Under the pieces are notes generated by a model. The model had not been told where the DNA came from, ran no database searches, and saw only the letters and a list, made by a program, of their open reading frames with translations. From an uncultured Prevotellaceae bacterium (GTDB lineage: Bacteria > Bacteroidota > Bacteroidia > Bacteroidales > Bacteroidaceae), in the NCBI GenBank assembly GCA_902762325.1, contig CACWNV010000041.1:1-51137 (forward strand): a DNA stretch of 51,137 nt, written 5' to 3'. Shown here one piece after another: positions 16,258-25,793 of this stretch (position 1 is its first letter; each line of letters starts with the position of its first letter). Both the position numbers and the translations under genes were made by a program.

Positions 16258-18285
16258 TCAGAAGAGCGAACCTTCTGTCGGAACAGCCGGTGCAGGCGTC
16301 GTGTCTTGCTGTGCGTATCTTTCGATAAATGTGTCCTCGGAAATAATCTCTATTCCGAGGTCTTTTGCTTTCTTATTCTTCCCTGAATTAGAGGTGATGT
16401 CGTTGTTGATGAGGAAAGAAGTGGAACCGCTAACACTGCCGGCAACCCTTCCGCCCTGGCTTTCGATGTAGGCTTTCAGTTCATTCCGGTTCTTGTAATG
16501 ATGGACATCACCTGTAATTACAAACGTCAGTCCTTCGCATTTCTTCCCTGCAGGCTGCACGGCGGTCTGCGTAACGGTCAGCTGTCCGAGCAGACGAGCA
16601 ACCGTTTCCTGGTTCTTCCTGTCATTGAACCATCTGATGAACGATGCCGACTTCTCCGGTCCGATGCCCGGGATGTGGGCGAAGTAACTGGTGTCGGTGG
16701 TCTCAGAGGCGATGCTGATGAGCTCTTCTAATGGATAAGCCGACAGTAGTCTTTTGCATACGTCGATGCCGCACATCGGAATGGTTAGCGCATAGAGCAG
16801 ACGCTGTGCCTCGACGGTGCGCGATTTCTCAATCGACCTCATCATATTTGCTGCCGAACGCTCGCCGAATCCTTCCAGGTTGGCTATATGCTGGATATGG
16901 TCTTTCAGCAGATAGATGTCACCATATTCACTGATCCATCCCAGATTGATGAACCGTGCCAAGGTCTGTTCGGAGATACCGTCGATGTTCATGCCTTCCT
17001 TCGAGACGAAACGGGTGAATATCTTCAGCTGTTTTGCCGGGCAGGCGGCATTAGTGCAATGGAGAGTCCTCGTGCCACTGTTCTCACTCACCACAATCTC
17101 CGTGGGATAATCGCAGACAGGGCAGTGGGAGGGAATGTCGAATGTGCCGACGGACTGTATCACTTTAATAACCTTTGGGATGATCTTGTTGGCTTTGATA
17201 ACGCTGAGCTGAGTGCCCGCCCCTCCGATGCCTAATCGCTCACACTCACTGATGTTACAGAGCGAGGCACGCTTCACCGTCGTTCCTTCCAGTTCTACGG
17301 GTCGGAAGATGGCTACGGGAGAGATGGTTGAGGCGGCGCACGACCATTCTATCTCCTGCAGTTCCGTCTGTGCTGCCTCGTCCTGCCATTTGAAGGCGAG
17401 TCCCGCCTTTGTGGCATGGTGTCCCGTGATGCTTCCCGTCAGTGCCAGTTCCGTGTCGTCGAAAGCGATGACCAGTCCGTCAACGGGAAAGGGGTTCTGC
17501 TTGCTGGTTACCCGTACCGTCCATTTGTTGATTACCTCCTTCACTTGTGAGAGGGTGGGAGCGTCTATCCGCTCGTGTTCGACGGTCGTCATGCCGTTCT
17601 TTTCGAGGAACGCCATGCGTTCGCCCCATGAGATGATGTCCTCGTCGGTGTGGACCAGGGTGAACGGAATCCATTGGATATGACGTGCTTTTACTTCTTC
17701 AGGGTCTTTCAGTGTCAGCGATCCTGACGCAAGGTTGCGCGGGTTGGCATAGTCTTCACCGCTCTCCATCAGGAACTGGTTGAAGTCGTTGTACGAGATG
17801 ACTGCCTCACCGCGTATGACCGTATGTCCCTTCTCCCTGATGTGCTGGGGAATGCCGCTGATAGAAGCCGCCAGGTGGGTGATGTTGGTGCCGATATGTC
17901 CGTTGCCTCGTGTGACCACCTTAGTCAGCTTTCCGTTGTCGTAAGTCACCACAAGGGTCAGTCCGTCGAGCTTCCATGAGATCCAGATAGGCTGTCCCTC
18001 TGCCCATTTCACCAGTTCAGCCGGACTCTTCGTCTTTGCCAATGAGAGGGCGGCATACTCATGTTCCTCTTTCTGTCCTTCCGTATTGTCCTCCGATACC
18101 TTGTTGGTGGGAGAGTCGGGCAGAATCTCCCCTGTCTCTTCCTCAAGCTGTTTCAGTTCATCGAAAAGGGCATCCCATTCGAAGTCGGTCATTAACTCCT
18201 GCCGGCCGTTATAATAGGCATCCGATGCAAGATTAAGCTTGTCGATGAGTTCTTGCATCCTTAGTCGTCTGTCAGCTGTTTCCAT
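16258..18285 (-). CDS. ligA: NAD-dependent DNA ligase
   Basis: A 675-residue NAD+-dependent DNA ligase that seals nicks in replication and repair. In order it has the Ia/adenylation region with lysine motif WKLDG (Lys105), TRGNGHIGTNITH, the YANPRNLASGSL block, an OB-fold, a C4 zinc finger (CPVCDYP ... CTNAACPAK), HhH repeats (GFGERSAANMMRS, IPGIGPEKSASFI) and a C-terminal BRCT domain (CEGLTFVITGD ... about residues 590-660). The normal LigA length is about 670. The motif wording (SWKLDGLTLVVTYDNG) is a divergent subtype seen in Bacteroidales and Clostridia, so a second, canonical LigA elsewhere in the genome is possible. A promoter lies 29-60 nt upstream. Confidence 0.88.
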   Translation of the reverse strand: METADRRLRMQELIDKLNLASDAYYNGRQELMTDFEWDALFDELKQLEEETGEILPDSPTNKVSEDNTEGQKEEHEYAALSLAKTKSPAELVKWAEGQPIWISWKLDGLTLVVTYDNGKLTKVVTRGNGHIGTNITHLAASISGIPQHIREKGHTVIRGEAVISYNDFNQFLMESGEDYANPRNLASGSLTLKDPEEVKARHIQWIPFTLVHTDEDIISWGERMAFLEKNGMTTVEHERIDAPTLSQVKEVINKWTVRVTSKQNPFPVDGLVIAFDDTELALTGSITGHHATKAGLAFKWQDEAAQTELQEIEWSCAASTISPVAIFRPVELEGTTVKRASLCNISECERLGIGGAGTQLSVIKANKIIPKVIKVIQSVGTFDIPSHCPVCDYPTEIVVSENSGTRTLHCTNAACPAKQLKIFTRFVSKEGMNIDGISEQTLARFINLGWISEYGDIYLLKDHIQHIANLEGFGERSAANMMRSIEKSRTVEAQRLLYALTIPMCGIDVCKRLLSAYPLEELISIASETTDTSYFAHIPGIGPEKSASFIRWFNDRKNQETVARLLGQLTVTQTAVQPAGKKCEGLTFVITGDVHHYKNRNELKAYIESQGGRVAGSVSGSTSFLINNDITSNSGKNKKAKDLGIEIISEDTFIERYAQQDTTPAPAVPTEGSLF

Positions 18286-18313
18286 CAGTCTTTATGCGTT
18301 TTCAATTGTTCTA

Positions 18314-18345
18314 CAAAAATACCAAAATCCTTTCAGCAGGCAAAG
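18314..18345 (-). promoter_or_regulatory. ligA promoter
   Basis: On the minus strand a CTTTG box (18341-18345) is followed after exactly 19 bp by TATTTTTG (18314-18321), a perfect TAnnTTTG box of the Bacteroidota primary sigma factor. Transcription would begin near 18309, about 24 nt before the ligA ATG. Confidence 0.7.
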
Positions 18346-18357
18346 TTTTCGGGCTTC

Positions 18358-18390
18358 TTTTTGTTTTTATTCATAAAAATCGTACCTTTG
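18358..18390 (+). promoter_or_regulatory. Promoter of the B3/4-domain gene; mRNA near-leaderless
   Basis: TTTTTG (18358-18363) and TACCTTTG (18383-18390) are separated by 19 bp, matching the Bacteroidota consensus. The predicted start site falls at about 18396, on or next to the ATG at 18396, so the transcript may have almost no leader. Confidence 0.7.
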
Positions 18391-18395
18391 CAGTC

Positions 18396-19064
18396 ATGAT
18401 GAAAGTAGTGGTATCAAAAGAGATAGAACAAGTCTGCCCGGGTTTTGTCGGGGCGTGTGTTGAGGCTTCAGTAGAGAACACTCCCTACTGTGAAGGGTTG
18501 TGGAAAGAGATTGAAGCGTTGGGTGAGAAGTATAAGTCGGAACTTACGACGGAGTCGCTCAAGGAGCTTTCCGGCATCGCAGCCACCCGCAGGGTGTATA
18601 AGGCTTGCGGGAAAGATCCGTCGCGCTACCGTCCTGCTTCCGAGGCACTTATCCGCCGCATGCTGCAGGGCAAGGCACTCTATCAGATTGATACGCTTGT
18701 GGATCTAATCAATCTTGCCAGCATCAGGTTTGGCTATAGTATCGGCGGCTTTGATGCTTCGAAGTTCATCGGTGACACCCTTACGTTAGGCATCGGCAGG
18801 GCAGGAGAACCTTATGAGGGAATCGGCAGGGGAATGATTAACATCGAAGGCCTGCCTGTCTATCGTGATGAAAAGGGCGGGGTGGGTACGCCTACCAGTG
18901 ATAACGAGCGTACAAAAATCGATATCCACACCCGTAAGCTGCTGGTTCTCATCAACGGCTATGACGGCAATGAGCAGCAGGTGTGTGCCAATGCAGAATT
19001 CATCATCGGCCTGTTACAGCGTTACTGTAACAGTACCGACGGCCAGTATTTCATCTATCGCTGA
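18396..19064 (+). CDS. B3/B4 tRNA-binding domain protein
   Basis: A 222-residue protein of the stand-alone B3/4 family, the domain otherwise found in the beta subunit of phenylalanyl-tRNA synthetase. Diagnostic segments are RRVYKACGKDPSRYRPASEAL, LVDLINLASIRFGYSIGGFD and the C-terminal TRKLLVLINGYDG. Members may bind or edit tRNA, but function is not established. ATG 18396 is preferred to the first in-frame start at 18294, because the intervening sequence overlaps the promoter and does not look coding. The gene diverges from ligA. Confidence 0.8.
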   Translation: MMKVVVSKEIEQVCPGFVGACVEASVENTPYCEGLWKEIEALGEKYKSELTTESLKELSGIAATRRVYKACGKDPSRYRPASEALIRRMLQGKALYQIDTLVDLINLASIRFGYSIGGFDASKFIGDTLTLGIGRAGEPYEGIGRGMINIEGLPVYRDEKGGVGTPTSDNERTKIDIHTRKLLVLINGYDGNEQQVCANAEFIIGLLQRYCNSTDGQYFIYR

Positions 19065-19068
19065 CGCC

Positions 19069-19458
19069 TCAGAGCTTTTCCACAATCAGACGGTCGGCGG
19101 CAGTCCAGTTCAGGCTTTCCATCTCTTCGCGTGTCAGCCATTTGGCATCCAGGTGCTCCAGAAGCTTGAACTCCTCGTCTCCGCCTTTGCAGAGGTAGGC
19201 GGTGAGGGACACGCAGAAGTCAGGATACTCGTATTCGACCGTGGCAATCTCTTTTCCGACAAAGACATCCCAGTCCATCTCCTCGCGGATCTCCCGGATC
19301 AGTGCTTTGTAATGACATTCTCCCTCCTTTACTTTTCCGCCCGGGAACTCCCAATGCTCTGTGATATAGGGAAGACGTGAGCGTTTGCGTTGAGTGCAAA
19401 GGTACTTGCCGTCTTGTCTGATGACAGCAGCAACAACTTGGATTTTCTTCTTTTCCAT
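19069..19458 (-). CDS. Nudix hydrolase, MutT-like
   Basis: A 129-residue Nudix protein. The start is ATG at 19458 (MEKKKIQVVAAVI); an upstream frame to 19554 runs through the ribosomal-operon terminator and is rejected. The Nudix box GGKVKEGE...REIREEMDWDV fits GX5EX7REUXEEXGU except that the penultimate Gly is Asp. The family hydrolyses nucleoside diphosphate derivatives; the HWEFPGGK context suggests 8-oxo-dGTP/CTP pyrophosphohydrolase. It converges with the B3/4 gene with a 4-nt gap. A TATTTTTG box at 19479-19486 (minus strand) could be its promoter. Confidence 0.85.
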   Translation of the reverse strand: MEKKKIQVVAAVIRQDGKYLCTQRKRSRLPYITEHWEFPGGKVKEGECHYKALIREIREEMDWDVFVGKEIATVEYEYPDFCVSLTAYLCKGGDEEFKLLEHLDAKWLTREEMESLNWTAADRLIVEKL

Positions 19459-19516
19459 ACGATATCGGTTTGTTTTTGCAAAAATAAGTAAAAAACAAAC
19501 AAGTCGGTAAATAATC

Positions 19517-19557
19517 ACAAAAAAAAAGTTGCATCCCCCATGAAGAGAATGCAACTT
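19517..19557 (-). terminator. Rho-independent terminator after rplT
   Basis: AAGTTGCAT (19526-19534) pairs with ATGCAACTT (19549-19557). On the minus strand the stem is followed by a run of nine or more T residues, as expected for the end of the infC-rpmI-rplT operon. Confidence 0.85.
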
Positions 19558-19576
19558 CTTTATTATCGCTAATAAA

Positions 19577-19921
19577 TTACTTTACGCGGTCAACGATAGC
19601 TTTAAAAGCCTGTGGGTTGTTCATAGCGAGGTCGGCGAGAACCTTACGGTTGATCTCGATGCCAGCCTTGGCGAGGTTACCCATCAGTTTTGAATAGCTG
19701 ATACCTTCGAGACGTGCGGCAGCATTGATACGCTGAATCCAGAGAGCGCGGAATGTGCGCTTCTTGTTACGGCGGTCACGATATGCGTAGGTAAGTCCTT
19801 TCTCGTATGTATTCTTTGCTACGGTCCAAACATTCTTGCGAGCTCCAAAATAACCTTTGGTGAGCTTCAGGATTCTTGTTCTCCTTGCTTTAGAAGCAAC
19901 ATGATTTACTGATCTTGGCAT
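19577..19921 (-). CDS. rplT: 50S ribosomal protein L20
   Basis: A 114-residue basic protein, full length for L20, with the conserved start [14 protein letters not shown] and the internal RAGYFGAR-like [11 protein letters not shown] and [14 protein letters not shown] blocks. It is part of the early 50S assembly core and binds 23S rRNA. It lies 38 nt downstream of rpmI in the standard infC-rpmI-rplT order and is followed by a strong terminator. Confidence 0.97.
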   Translation of the reverse strand: MPRSVNHVASKARRTRILKLTKGYFGARKNVWTVAKNTYEKGLTYAYRDRRNKKRTFRALWIQRINAAARLEGISYSKLMGNLAKAGIEINRKVLADLAMNNPQAFKAIVDRVK

Positions 19922-19959
19922 AGTTTTTCTTCTTTAATGTTCAACTGTTAAGGAATTAA

Positions 19960-20157
19960 TTAACGAAGGCAGAGTAAATCTCGTACCTGCTTCATGTTGC
20001 TCTGGTCAACGATAGCTGAATGCGCCAGATTACGTTTTTGTTTCTTTGTCTTCTTAGTCAGAATGTGACTGTGGTAAGCGTGATGTCTTTTAACCTTACC
20101 AGATCCGGTGAAACGGAAGCGTTTCTTTGCACCGGCATTAGTTTTTAACTTTGGCAT
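19960..20157 (-). CDS. rpmI: 50S ribosomal protein L35
   Basis: A 65-residue basic protein with the L35 signature [20 protein letters not shown] and a C-terminal [16 protein letters not shown]. Length is normal. It sits between infC (75-nt gap) and rplT, co-directional with both. Confidence 0.97.
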   Translation of the reverse strand: MPKLKTNAGAKKRFRFTGSGKVKRHHAYHSHILTKKTKKQKRNLAHSAIVDQSNMKQVRDLLCLR

Positions 20158-20232
20158 TTTTTTTATTATTTATTGTTATTACTGATCGGCGGCAACGCAT
20201 ATACCTGGCGTTACGCACCTTATTTATTATAT

Positions 20233-20910
20233 TTAGTCTTCTTCTTGCAACTGTTTCAGCAGCTCTTCGCCTCCGATAGCATTAGCCAGCAGACCGTTGT
20301 TTGTTGCCTTTGCCTCTTGCTTTGCTGCCTCCTTAGCTTCTGCTTCGCGGCGCTCGTTGTCGCGCTTCTGCTGACTCTTCTTGGCAACACCTGCCTTCTT
20401 CGGAGCGAGGAAGAGGAACATCTTCTTTCCTTCGAGACGCGGCAACTGCTCTACCTTTGCAAATTCTTCAAGGTCGTTGGCAAAACGAAGAAGCAGCACT
20501 TCTCCCTGTTCTTTGAAGAGAATGGAACGTCCACGGAAGAAAACGTATGCACGCACCTTGTTACCTTCTTCGAGGAATTCCTTTGCATGCTTCAGCTTGA
20601 AGTTGTAGTCGTGGTCGTCGGTCTGGGGTCCGAAACGGATTTCCTTCACCTCGACCTTCACCTGCTTTGCCTTCATCTCCTTGGCGTGCTTTTTCTGCTG
20701 GTACAGGAACTTAGAGTAGTCAATGAGACGACAGACTGGCGGTTGTGCATTCGGTGATATTTCTACAAGGTCAACTCCTTGCTGGCGAGCCATTTCAAGT
20801 GCCTGACGTGTCGGAACAACTTCTGCACCGCCATCACCAACAATACGTACCTCTTTGACGTGAATCTGCTCATTCACGCGGTACTGGGTCTTCATTTTGT
20901 CATTTTTCAT
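20233..20910 (-). CDS. infC: Translation initiation factor IF-3
   Basis: A 225-residue IF-3. N-domain [19 protein letters not shown], linker with the KxxKxKxVKE pattern ([21 protein letters not shown]), and C-domain [22 protein letters not shown] are all present. It carries the Bacteroidota-type charged tail (about residues 175-225, rich in Lys/Glu/Ala). IF-3 binds 30S and checks start-codon pairing. ATG 20910 (MKNDKMKTQ) is used; ATG 20895 is an alternative. The start is ATG, unlike the AUU autoregulatory start of enterobacteria. Confidence 0.96.
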   Translation of the reverse strand: MKNDKMKTQYRVNEQIHVKEVRIVGDGGAEVVPTRQALEMARQQGVDLVEISPNAQPPVCRLIDYSKFLYQQKKHAKEMKAKQVKVEVKEIRFGPQTDDHDYNFKLKHAKEFLEEGNKVRAYVFFRGRSILFKEQGEVLLLRFANDLEEFAKVEQLPRLEGKKMFLFLAPKKAGVAKKSQQKRDNERREAEAKEAAKQEAKATNNGLLANAIGGEELLKQLQEED

Positions 20911-20945
20911 TCAACTGTCTAAGTCTGTATTTTGCTAAACGGCTG

Positions 20946-20976
20946 CAAAGTTACTATTTTTCAGCTAATTAGCAAA
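20946..20976 (-). promoter_or_regulatory. infC operon promoter
   Basis: On the minus strand TTTG (20973-20976) and TAACTTTG (20946-20953) are 19 bp apart, a textbook Bacteroidota promoter. The expected leader is about 30 nt. Confidence 0.75.
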
Positions 20977-21010
20977 ATATTTTTTCGTTTTTTTTCAAAC
21001 ATATCCAATT

Positions 21011-21054
21011 AAAAGAACACCACATTTCCTTGGGGAGGAGTCTGTGGTGTTCTT
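21011..21054 (-). terminator. thrS terminator
   Basis: A perfect 12-bp stem, AAGAACACCACA (21013-21024) with TGTGGTGTTCTT (21043-21054), lies 48 nt past the thrS stop. The T-rich tail on the minus strand is short. It separates thrS from the infC promoter. Confidence 0.75.
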
Positions 21055-21101
21055 CTGTCGATATAATACTTTTTCCCCTATGGAGAAATTGTTACGGAAT
21101 T

Positions 21102-23072
21102 CTAATCCTTCGGTTTCAGATTGGTAGCTTTCAGCATCTCAGCCACTTCTGCGTTGATACGTTCGGCAAACTCTTCCATCTTCATGGTTGCCTGTTCACC
21201 ACCGCCCTGCTTACGCATGGAGACGAGTCTTTCGGCCTGCTCCTGTTCACCTACGATCACCATGTAAGGCACGCGCTTCAGCTCGTTATCGCGAATCTTA
21301 CGTCCGATTTTCTCGTTGCGGTCGTCAACCTGTGCGCGTACTCCCTTTTCCTCGAAGTACTTGCAGACCGTGTTTGCGTAGTCGTTGTACTTCTCTGAAA
21401 TGGGAAGAATGGCGACCTGCTCGGGTGTGAGCCACAAGGGGAAGTGTCCGGCAGTGTGCTCGATGAGGACGGCAGTGAAGCGTTCCATCGAACCGAACGG
21501 AGCGCGGTGTACCATGACAGGAGTCTGCTTGGAGTTGTCTTCAGCGGTGTATTCGAGTTTGAAACGCTGTGGAAGGTTGTAGTCAACCTGTATCGTACCC
21601 AACTGCCAGCGGCGGCCGATGGCATCTTTCACCATGAAGTCGAGCTTCGGACCATAGAAGGCAGCTTCGCCGTATTCAATCTTTGCGTCCAATCCCTTCT
21701 CCTTACAAGCGTCGATGATTGCCTGCTCACTCTCTGCCCAGACTTCGTCTGAGCCGATGTATTTCACCTTGTCGTTAGGATCACGAAGTGAGATTTGTGC
21801 TTCTACGTTCTCGAAGTTGAAAATGGAGAAGACAGCCTGGATGATGTCCATCACGCGGAGGAACTCGCCTTTCACCTGGTCGGCACGGCAGAAGATATGA
21901 GCGTCGTCTTGTGTGAATGAGCGCACACGAGTCAGTCCGTGCAGCTCACCGCTCTTCTCGTAACGATAGACCGTACCGAACTCAGCAATGCGAAGCGGGA
22001 GATCTTTGTAAGAACGAGGTTTATTGGCGAAAATCTCACAATGGTGAGGACAGTTCATGGGCTTCAACATGTATTCCTCACCCTCCTCTGGAGTAGTGAT
22101 GGGGCGGAATGCGTCTTTGCTATAATGTGCATAGTGACCGCTCGTTACATAAAGATTCTTACCGCCGATATGTGGAGTGATTACTTCTTGATAACCGAAG
22201 TTCTTCTGAATCTTACGCAACATCTCTTGCAAGCGAAGGCGTAAATCTGTACCCTTCGGCAACCAAATAGGCAATCCCTTACCTACTCTATCACTGAACA
22301 TGAAGAGTTCCATTTCCTTGCCAATCTTACGGTGGTCACGCTTCTTGGCTTCCTCCAGCATCACGAGATACTCATCCAGCATCTTTTTCTTCGGGAAGGA
22401 GATACCATACAGGCGTTGCATCTGCTCGCGTTCAGCGTCACCGCGCCAGAAAGCACCAGCCACGCTCGTCAACTTAACAGCCTTGATAAGACCCGTTGAA
22501 ACAAGGTGAGGACCACGACAGAGGTCGGTAAATGCACCTTGCGTATATGTTGAGATTGAACCATCCTCGAGATCTTGGTCAATATGCTCGCACTTATAAG
22601 TCTGTCCATCCTCGGCAAATTCCTTCAACGCGTCAGCCTTTGATACTTCGCGACGTACTACTGGCTCATCTTTCTTTGCCAATTCCATCATCTTGGCCTC
22701 AATGGTTGGGAAGTCGCTCTCCTTAATCATTTCTCCGTCCTTCAACAGCACATCGTAGAAGAATCCATTCTCTACGGCAGGACCGAAGCCGAACTGAATA
22801 CCAGGATATAATTCCTTCAAGGCTTCAGCCAACAGGTGAGCCGATGTGTGCCAGAAAGTGTGCTTACCTTCTTCGTCATCGAACTTGAAGAGAGCTATCG
22901 TTGCGTCTTCGTTAATCGGACGGTTCAGCTCTACGGTCTCACCATTGACAGCGCAAGATACAATGTTGCGTGCGAGAGCCGGTGAGATGCTCTCGGCGAT
23001 TTGAAAGCCAGTCACGCCCTGCTCATACGAGCGAACAGAGCCGTCTGGAAATGTGATGTTTACCATATACAA
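21102..23072 (-). CDS. thrS: Threonyl-tRNA synthetase
   Basis: A 656-residue class II synthetase that charges tRNA-Thr. It shows an N-terminal TGS domain ([15 protein letters not shown]), the second editing domain with HTSAH (HxxxH), the catalytic core with motif 2 [16 protein letters not shown] and [10 protein letters not shown], and an anticodon-binding domain ([14 protein letters not shown]). Length is normal for family. It sits directly upstream of infC as often seen, but has its own promoter and terminator. The short leader leaves no room for a T-box. Confidence 0.97.
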   Translation of the reverse strand: MYMVNITFPDGSVRSYEQGVTGFQIAESISPALARNIVSCAVNGETVELNRPINEDATIALFKFDDEEGKHTFWHTSAHLLAEALKELYPGIQFGFGPAVENGFFYDVLLKDGEMIKESDFPTIEAKMMELAKKDEPVVRREVSKADALKEFAEDGQTYKCEHIDQDLEDGSISTYTQGAFTDLCRGPHLVSTGLIKAVKLTSVAGAFWRGDAEREQMQRLYGISFPKKKMLDEYLVMLEEAKKRDHRKIGKEMELFMFSDRVGKGLPIWLPKGTDLRLRLQEMLRKIQKNFGYQEVITPHIGGKNLYVTSGHYAHYSKDAFRPITTPEEGEEYMLKPMNCPHHCEIFANKPRSYKDLPLRIAEFGTVYRYEKSGELHGLTRVRSFTQDDAHIFCRADQVKGEFLRVMDIIQAVFSIFNFENVEAQISLRDPNDKVKYIGSDEVWAESEQAIIDACKEKGLDAKIEYGEAAFYGPKLDFMVKDAIGRRWQLGTIQVDYNLPQRFKLEYTAEDNSKQTPVMVHRAPFGSMERFTAVLIEHTAGHFPLWLTPEQVAILPISEKYNDYANTVCKYFEEKGVRAQVDDRNEKIGRKIRDNELKRVPYMVIVGEQEQAERLVSMRKQGGGEQATMKMEEFAERINAEVAEMLKATNLKPKD

Positions 23073-23096
23073 AATAGTTTTAATTTAAATCAGATG

Positions 23097-23104
23097 CAAA
23101 GGTA
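23097..23104 (-). promoter_or_regulatory. thrS promoter -7 box
   Basis: TACCTTTG on the minus strand, 25 nt before the thrS ATG. The position where a -33 box should be (around 23124) lies inside a short tandem repeat and has no TTTG. Confidence 0.6.
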
Positions 23105-23107
23105 CTA

Positions 23108-23154
23108 AGAAGTTAAGAAGTTAAAGAAGTTAAGAAGTTAAAGAAGTTAAAGAA
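23108..23154. repeat. 8/9-bp tandem repeat (AGAAGTTA/AGAAGTTAA)
   Basis: Five units of alternating length (8, 9, 8, 9, 9 bp) followed by a degenerate AGAAGAGAGA. It occupies the space between the end of the TPR gene and the thrS -7 box and covers the -33 region. Confidence 0.8.
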
Positions 23155-23165
23155 GAGAGAGGATG

Positions 23166-25202
23166 CTACTTCTTTTCGTTGGCATAATGCTTCATGATGC
23201 TGTATGCATCATAAAGACCGGCTTCTCCAGCCTTGCTCAAATTCTTCAGCCCCTCTTCCTTGTTTCCTGCAAAGATGCGGGTTAATCCCAGATTAAACTG
23301 TGCCTCAGCAAAATTAGGATTGATCTGCAGACACTTCTGATAGTAGTCCACAGCCTTAGAATACTCTTTCTGGAGAGCGTACACCGTGGCAAGGTTATAA
23401 TACAAATAGGCATTCTGGGGATTGAGTCTGATGGCAGTCTCCAGGTCGCTGATGGACACGGCGGTACGCAGACGTCCCTCCATTCCTTGTGAGGTGTTGA
23501 ACTCGCTAAGTTCAACCTGACAGAATGCGCGTTGCCAGTAGGCAAGTGAAGAAAGGCTGTCGATTGCGATGTAATCGTTGAGATCGTTGATTGCTTCCGC
23601 AAAGTTGTGAGTTGTTGCATGAGCCACTGCACGTTGCAACAGCAGGGCAGCAGCTGTCTTGACGTCGCGAGAAGCACTGATGAGGGTGGTGAGACTATCA
23701 ATGTTCGTGAAGAATGACTTCGTCATCTCTACATTGATGCTTGTTGGCTTGCAGGTGATGAAGATGTGTCGCAACGGTCGCTGATGCTGATTGAATGCCT
23801 CTAACTCATGGTCGATGGGCTGAGAGGTCCTGATGCCACTTTGGTAGGGTAGATAAGATAAGGAGAAGAGCGGCATGAAATCTGTTTCAACAGTTCGGTT
23901 CTGAACGGTGCCACGATAGTCGTTCTTGTATTGAGGCGTGACGATGTCTTCATCGACGACCACCCATTGATCGTATTTCTCAACATCCACGTCACTCATC
24001 TTACGAACCTCCCTAAGCTTGCTTTTACTCCAGCGATTCTGAATGCCTAAGTGCTTGTCCATCTGGGCTTTCAGTACTCTGAACTCATCCAGTTCTGCCT
24101 GATTGTTCATGCCAAGTTTACGGTAACATGCCGCACGGCTCATCAGGCCTGACCAGAAGTTTGGGAAGTGCTCGATGACCCTGGTATAGTCGTTGATGGC
24201 AGCCCGGTAGTTTCCTGTACGGTCGAGCAGGATGGCACGGTTGTAGAGTGCCAGCAGGTTGTTCGGCTCATGTCTGAGCACAAAGTTGAAGTCTTCAATG
24301 GCGCGGTTATCGTCTCCTAACATCTGGCGGAGCAGTCCCCGGTTGTAGTGGGAGAGGAAGTTGTCAGGGTTCATATCAATGGCCTTGTCGTAGTCATCCA
24401 TCGCCTGACGGAGCTTGTTCAGATTGACGCGCACCATGGCACGATACATGTAGTTGTTCACCACACGAGGCTGGTAGTGAATGGCTTTCGTAAAGGCAGA
24501 ATCGGCGACGCTCCATTTCTTCTGCTGCATACTCAGTCGTCCCCTGATAGACCATGAGCTACCGTCATAAGGGTTGTGTTCCAAAGTCTTGTCCAGCCAT
24601 TTTGAAGCCGTTGCCGTGTCGTTCTCGTTCAGATAGACCTCTGTCTGCAAAGAGTATGCATTGTTGAAATCCGACCATCGTCCTACGATATAGTCGAGGT
24701 CCTGATGAGTCTGCTGATAGTCTTTGACGAAGAATCTGCAATAGGCGCGGTTGAACCAGTAGCCTCGTTCGTCGGGGTTCAACTTCAGGGCTCTGTCGTA
24801 GTCGTCGATTGCTTCAGTATATTTTTTCAGGTTAATGCGAGAAATAGCCCTTGCACTAAACATCTGATGAATATACGGATTCAGTTTGATGGCTTCGTTG
24901 AAATCGTTTTCAGCTCCCACATAATCGTCGAGCTGCAACTTTGCCAGTCCCCTGTAATACCAAGGTTCATAGAGATAAGGCTTTCCGGAGATGACATTGT
25001 TGAAATGCTGGATGGCCACGACGTAATCCTGATTGTCATACGCTATCTGCCCGGAGATAATTAGGCGATTGGTGTTGTATTGCGCTTGTGCGTCAGGAGC
25101 AGCAGAAAAAAGAAGACACAAAAATAAGATATGAAACAGAAAAAATGAGAAACGGCTGTTTCCCATTTCTATCAGTTCATATCTTATCTTTGTGTCTATC
25201 AT
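23166..25202 (-). CDS. Exported TPR-repeat protein
   Basis: A protein of up to 678 residues with a signal peptide and many tetratricopeptide repeats (for example PWYYRGLAKLQLDDYVGAENDFNEAI, ARAISRINLKKYTEAIDDYDRAL and a C-terminal pair ending NPNFAEAQFNLGLTRI). TPRs flank a central non-repeat region (about 350-480). It is probably a periplasmic or outer-membrane-associated scaffold. Two starts are possible. The first ATG (25202) overlaps the def stop as ATGA, which favours coupling; ATG 25166 gives a cleaner signal peptide (MGNSRFSFFLFHILFLCLLF). No partner is identified. Confidence 0.85.
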   Translation of the reverse strand: MIDTKIRYELIEMGNSRFSFFLFHILFLCLLFSAAPDAQAQYNTNRLIISGQIAYDNQDYVVAIQHFNNVISGKPYLYEPWYYRGLAKLQLDDYVGAENDFNEAIKLNPYIHQMFSARAISRINLKKYTEAIDDYDRALKLNPDERGYWFNRAYCRFFVKDYQQTHQDLDYIVGRWSDFNNAYSLQTEVYLNENDTATASKWLDKTLEHNPYDGSSWSIRGRLSMQQKKWSVADSAFTKAIHYQPRVVNNYMYRAMVRVNLNKLRQAMDDYDKAIDMNPDNFLSHYNRGLLRQMLGDDNRAIEDFNFVLRHEPNNLLALYNRAILLDRTGNYRAAINDYTRVIEHFPNFWSGLMSRAACYRKLGMNNQAELDEFRVLKAQMDKHLGIQNRWSKSKLREVRKMSDVDVEKYDQWVVVDEDIVTPQYKNDYRGTVQNRTVETDFMPLFSLSYLPYQSGIRTSQPIDHELEAFNQHQRPLRHIFITCKPTSINVEMTKSFFTNIDSLTTLISASRDVKTAAALLLQRAVAHATTHNFAEAINDLNDYIAIDSLSSLAYWQRAFCQVELSEFNTSQGMEGRLRTAVSISDLETAIRLNPQNAYLYYNLATVYALQKEYSKAVDYYQKCLQINPNFAEAQFNLGLTRIFAGNKEEGLKNLSKAGEAGLYDAYSIMKHYANEKK

Positions 25203-25762
25203 TTCCTGACGGGTTTTGTTCGGTATGAGCAGCGGTAACGTCCTTGCAGTAAAGCTTTCAGCTTACTTTTTATCAGCTGCTTACGAAGAGGGGAGAGGCG
25301 GTCGATGAACATCGTCGCATCAAGGTGATCGAACTCATGTTGCATGACACGTGCAAGATAGCCTTCTACCCATTCATCGTGAGCATTGAAGTCCTCATCC
25401 ATATACTTCACATGAATGCGGGTAGGACGTGTCACGTTCTCATGGATTCCTGGTAACGACAGACATCCCTCTTCCATGGTCTTTTTCTCCGAATTCTCAT
25501 CATACTCGATGATGTGAGGATTGATGAAAGCCTTGCGGAAGTCCTTGTACTCGGGAAGATCGTCACTGAGAACGTCAAGGTCAATCACAGCCAGTCGGAT
25601 GTTTTTCCCAATCTGCGGAGCAGCCAGACCGACTCCCTCTGACGCCGTTAATGTCTCGAACATATTGGCAATCAGTTCTTTCAAGTCGGGATAATTGGCG
25701 TCGATGTCCAATGATTCGTTTCTCAGTACGGGTTGTCCATATATATAAATAGGTAATATCAC
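25199..25762 (-). CDS. def: Peptide deformylase
   Basis: A 187-residue Fe/Zn hydrolase that removes the formyl group from new proteins. The three motifs are intact: GVGLAAPQIG, EGCLSLP and the metal-binding HEFDHLD. GTG 25762 (reading ILPIYIYGQPVLR) is chosen because the family starts there; the longer frame to 25906 runs into ruvX and its extra residues do not resemble deformylase. It follows ruvX with a 31-nt gap and overlaps the TPR gene by 4 nt. Confidence 0.94.
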   Translation of the reverse strand: MILPIYIYGQPVLRNESLDIDANYPDLKELIANMFETLTASEGVGLAAPQIGKNIRLAVIDLDVLSDDLPEYKDFRKAFINPHIIEYDENSEKKTMEEGCLSLPGIHENVTRPTRIHVKYMDEDFNAHDEWVEGYLARVMQHEFDHLDATMFIDRLSPLRKQLIKSKLKALLQGRYRCSYRTKPVRK

Positions 25763-25793
25763 AGCTTCAATAAAATGGTTGTTAAGATGGTTA

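Noticed and set aside
16258-18285. The divergent ligase as a phage or mobile-element ligase.
   Set aside because: It has the full LigA layout including zinc finger, HhH and BRCT, normal length, a host-type promoter and housekeeping neighbours.
19459-19554. Longer N-terminus for the Nudix protein.
   Set aside because: The extra frame crosses the rplT terminator hairpin and a likely promoter box; the Nudix fold begins at ATG 19458.
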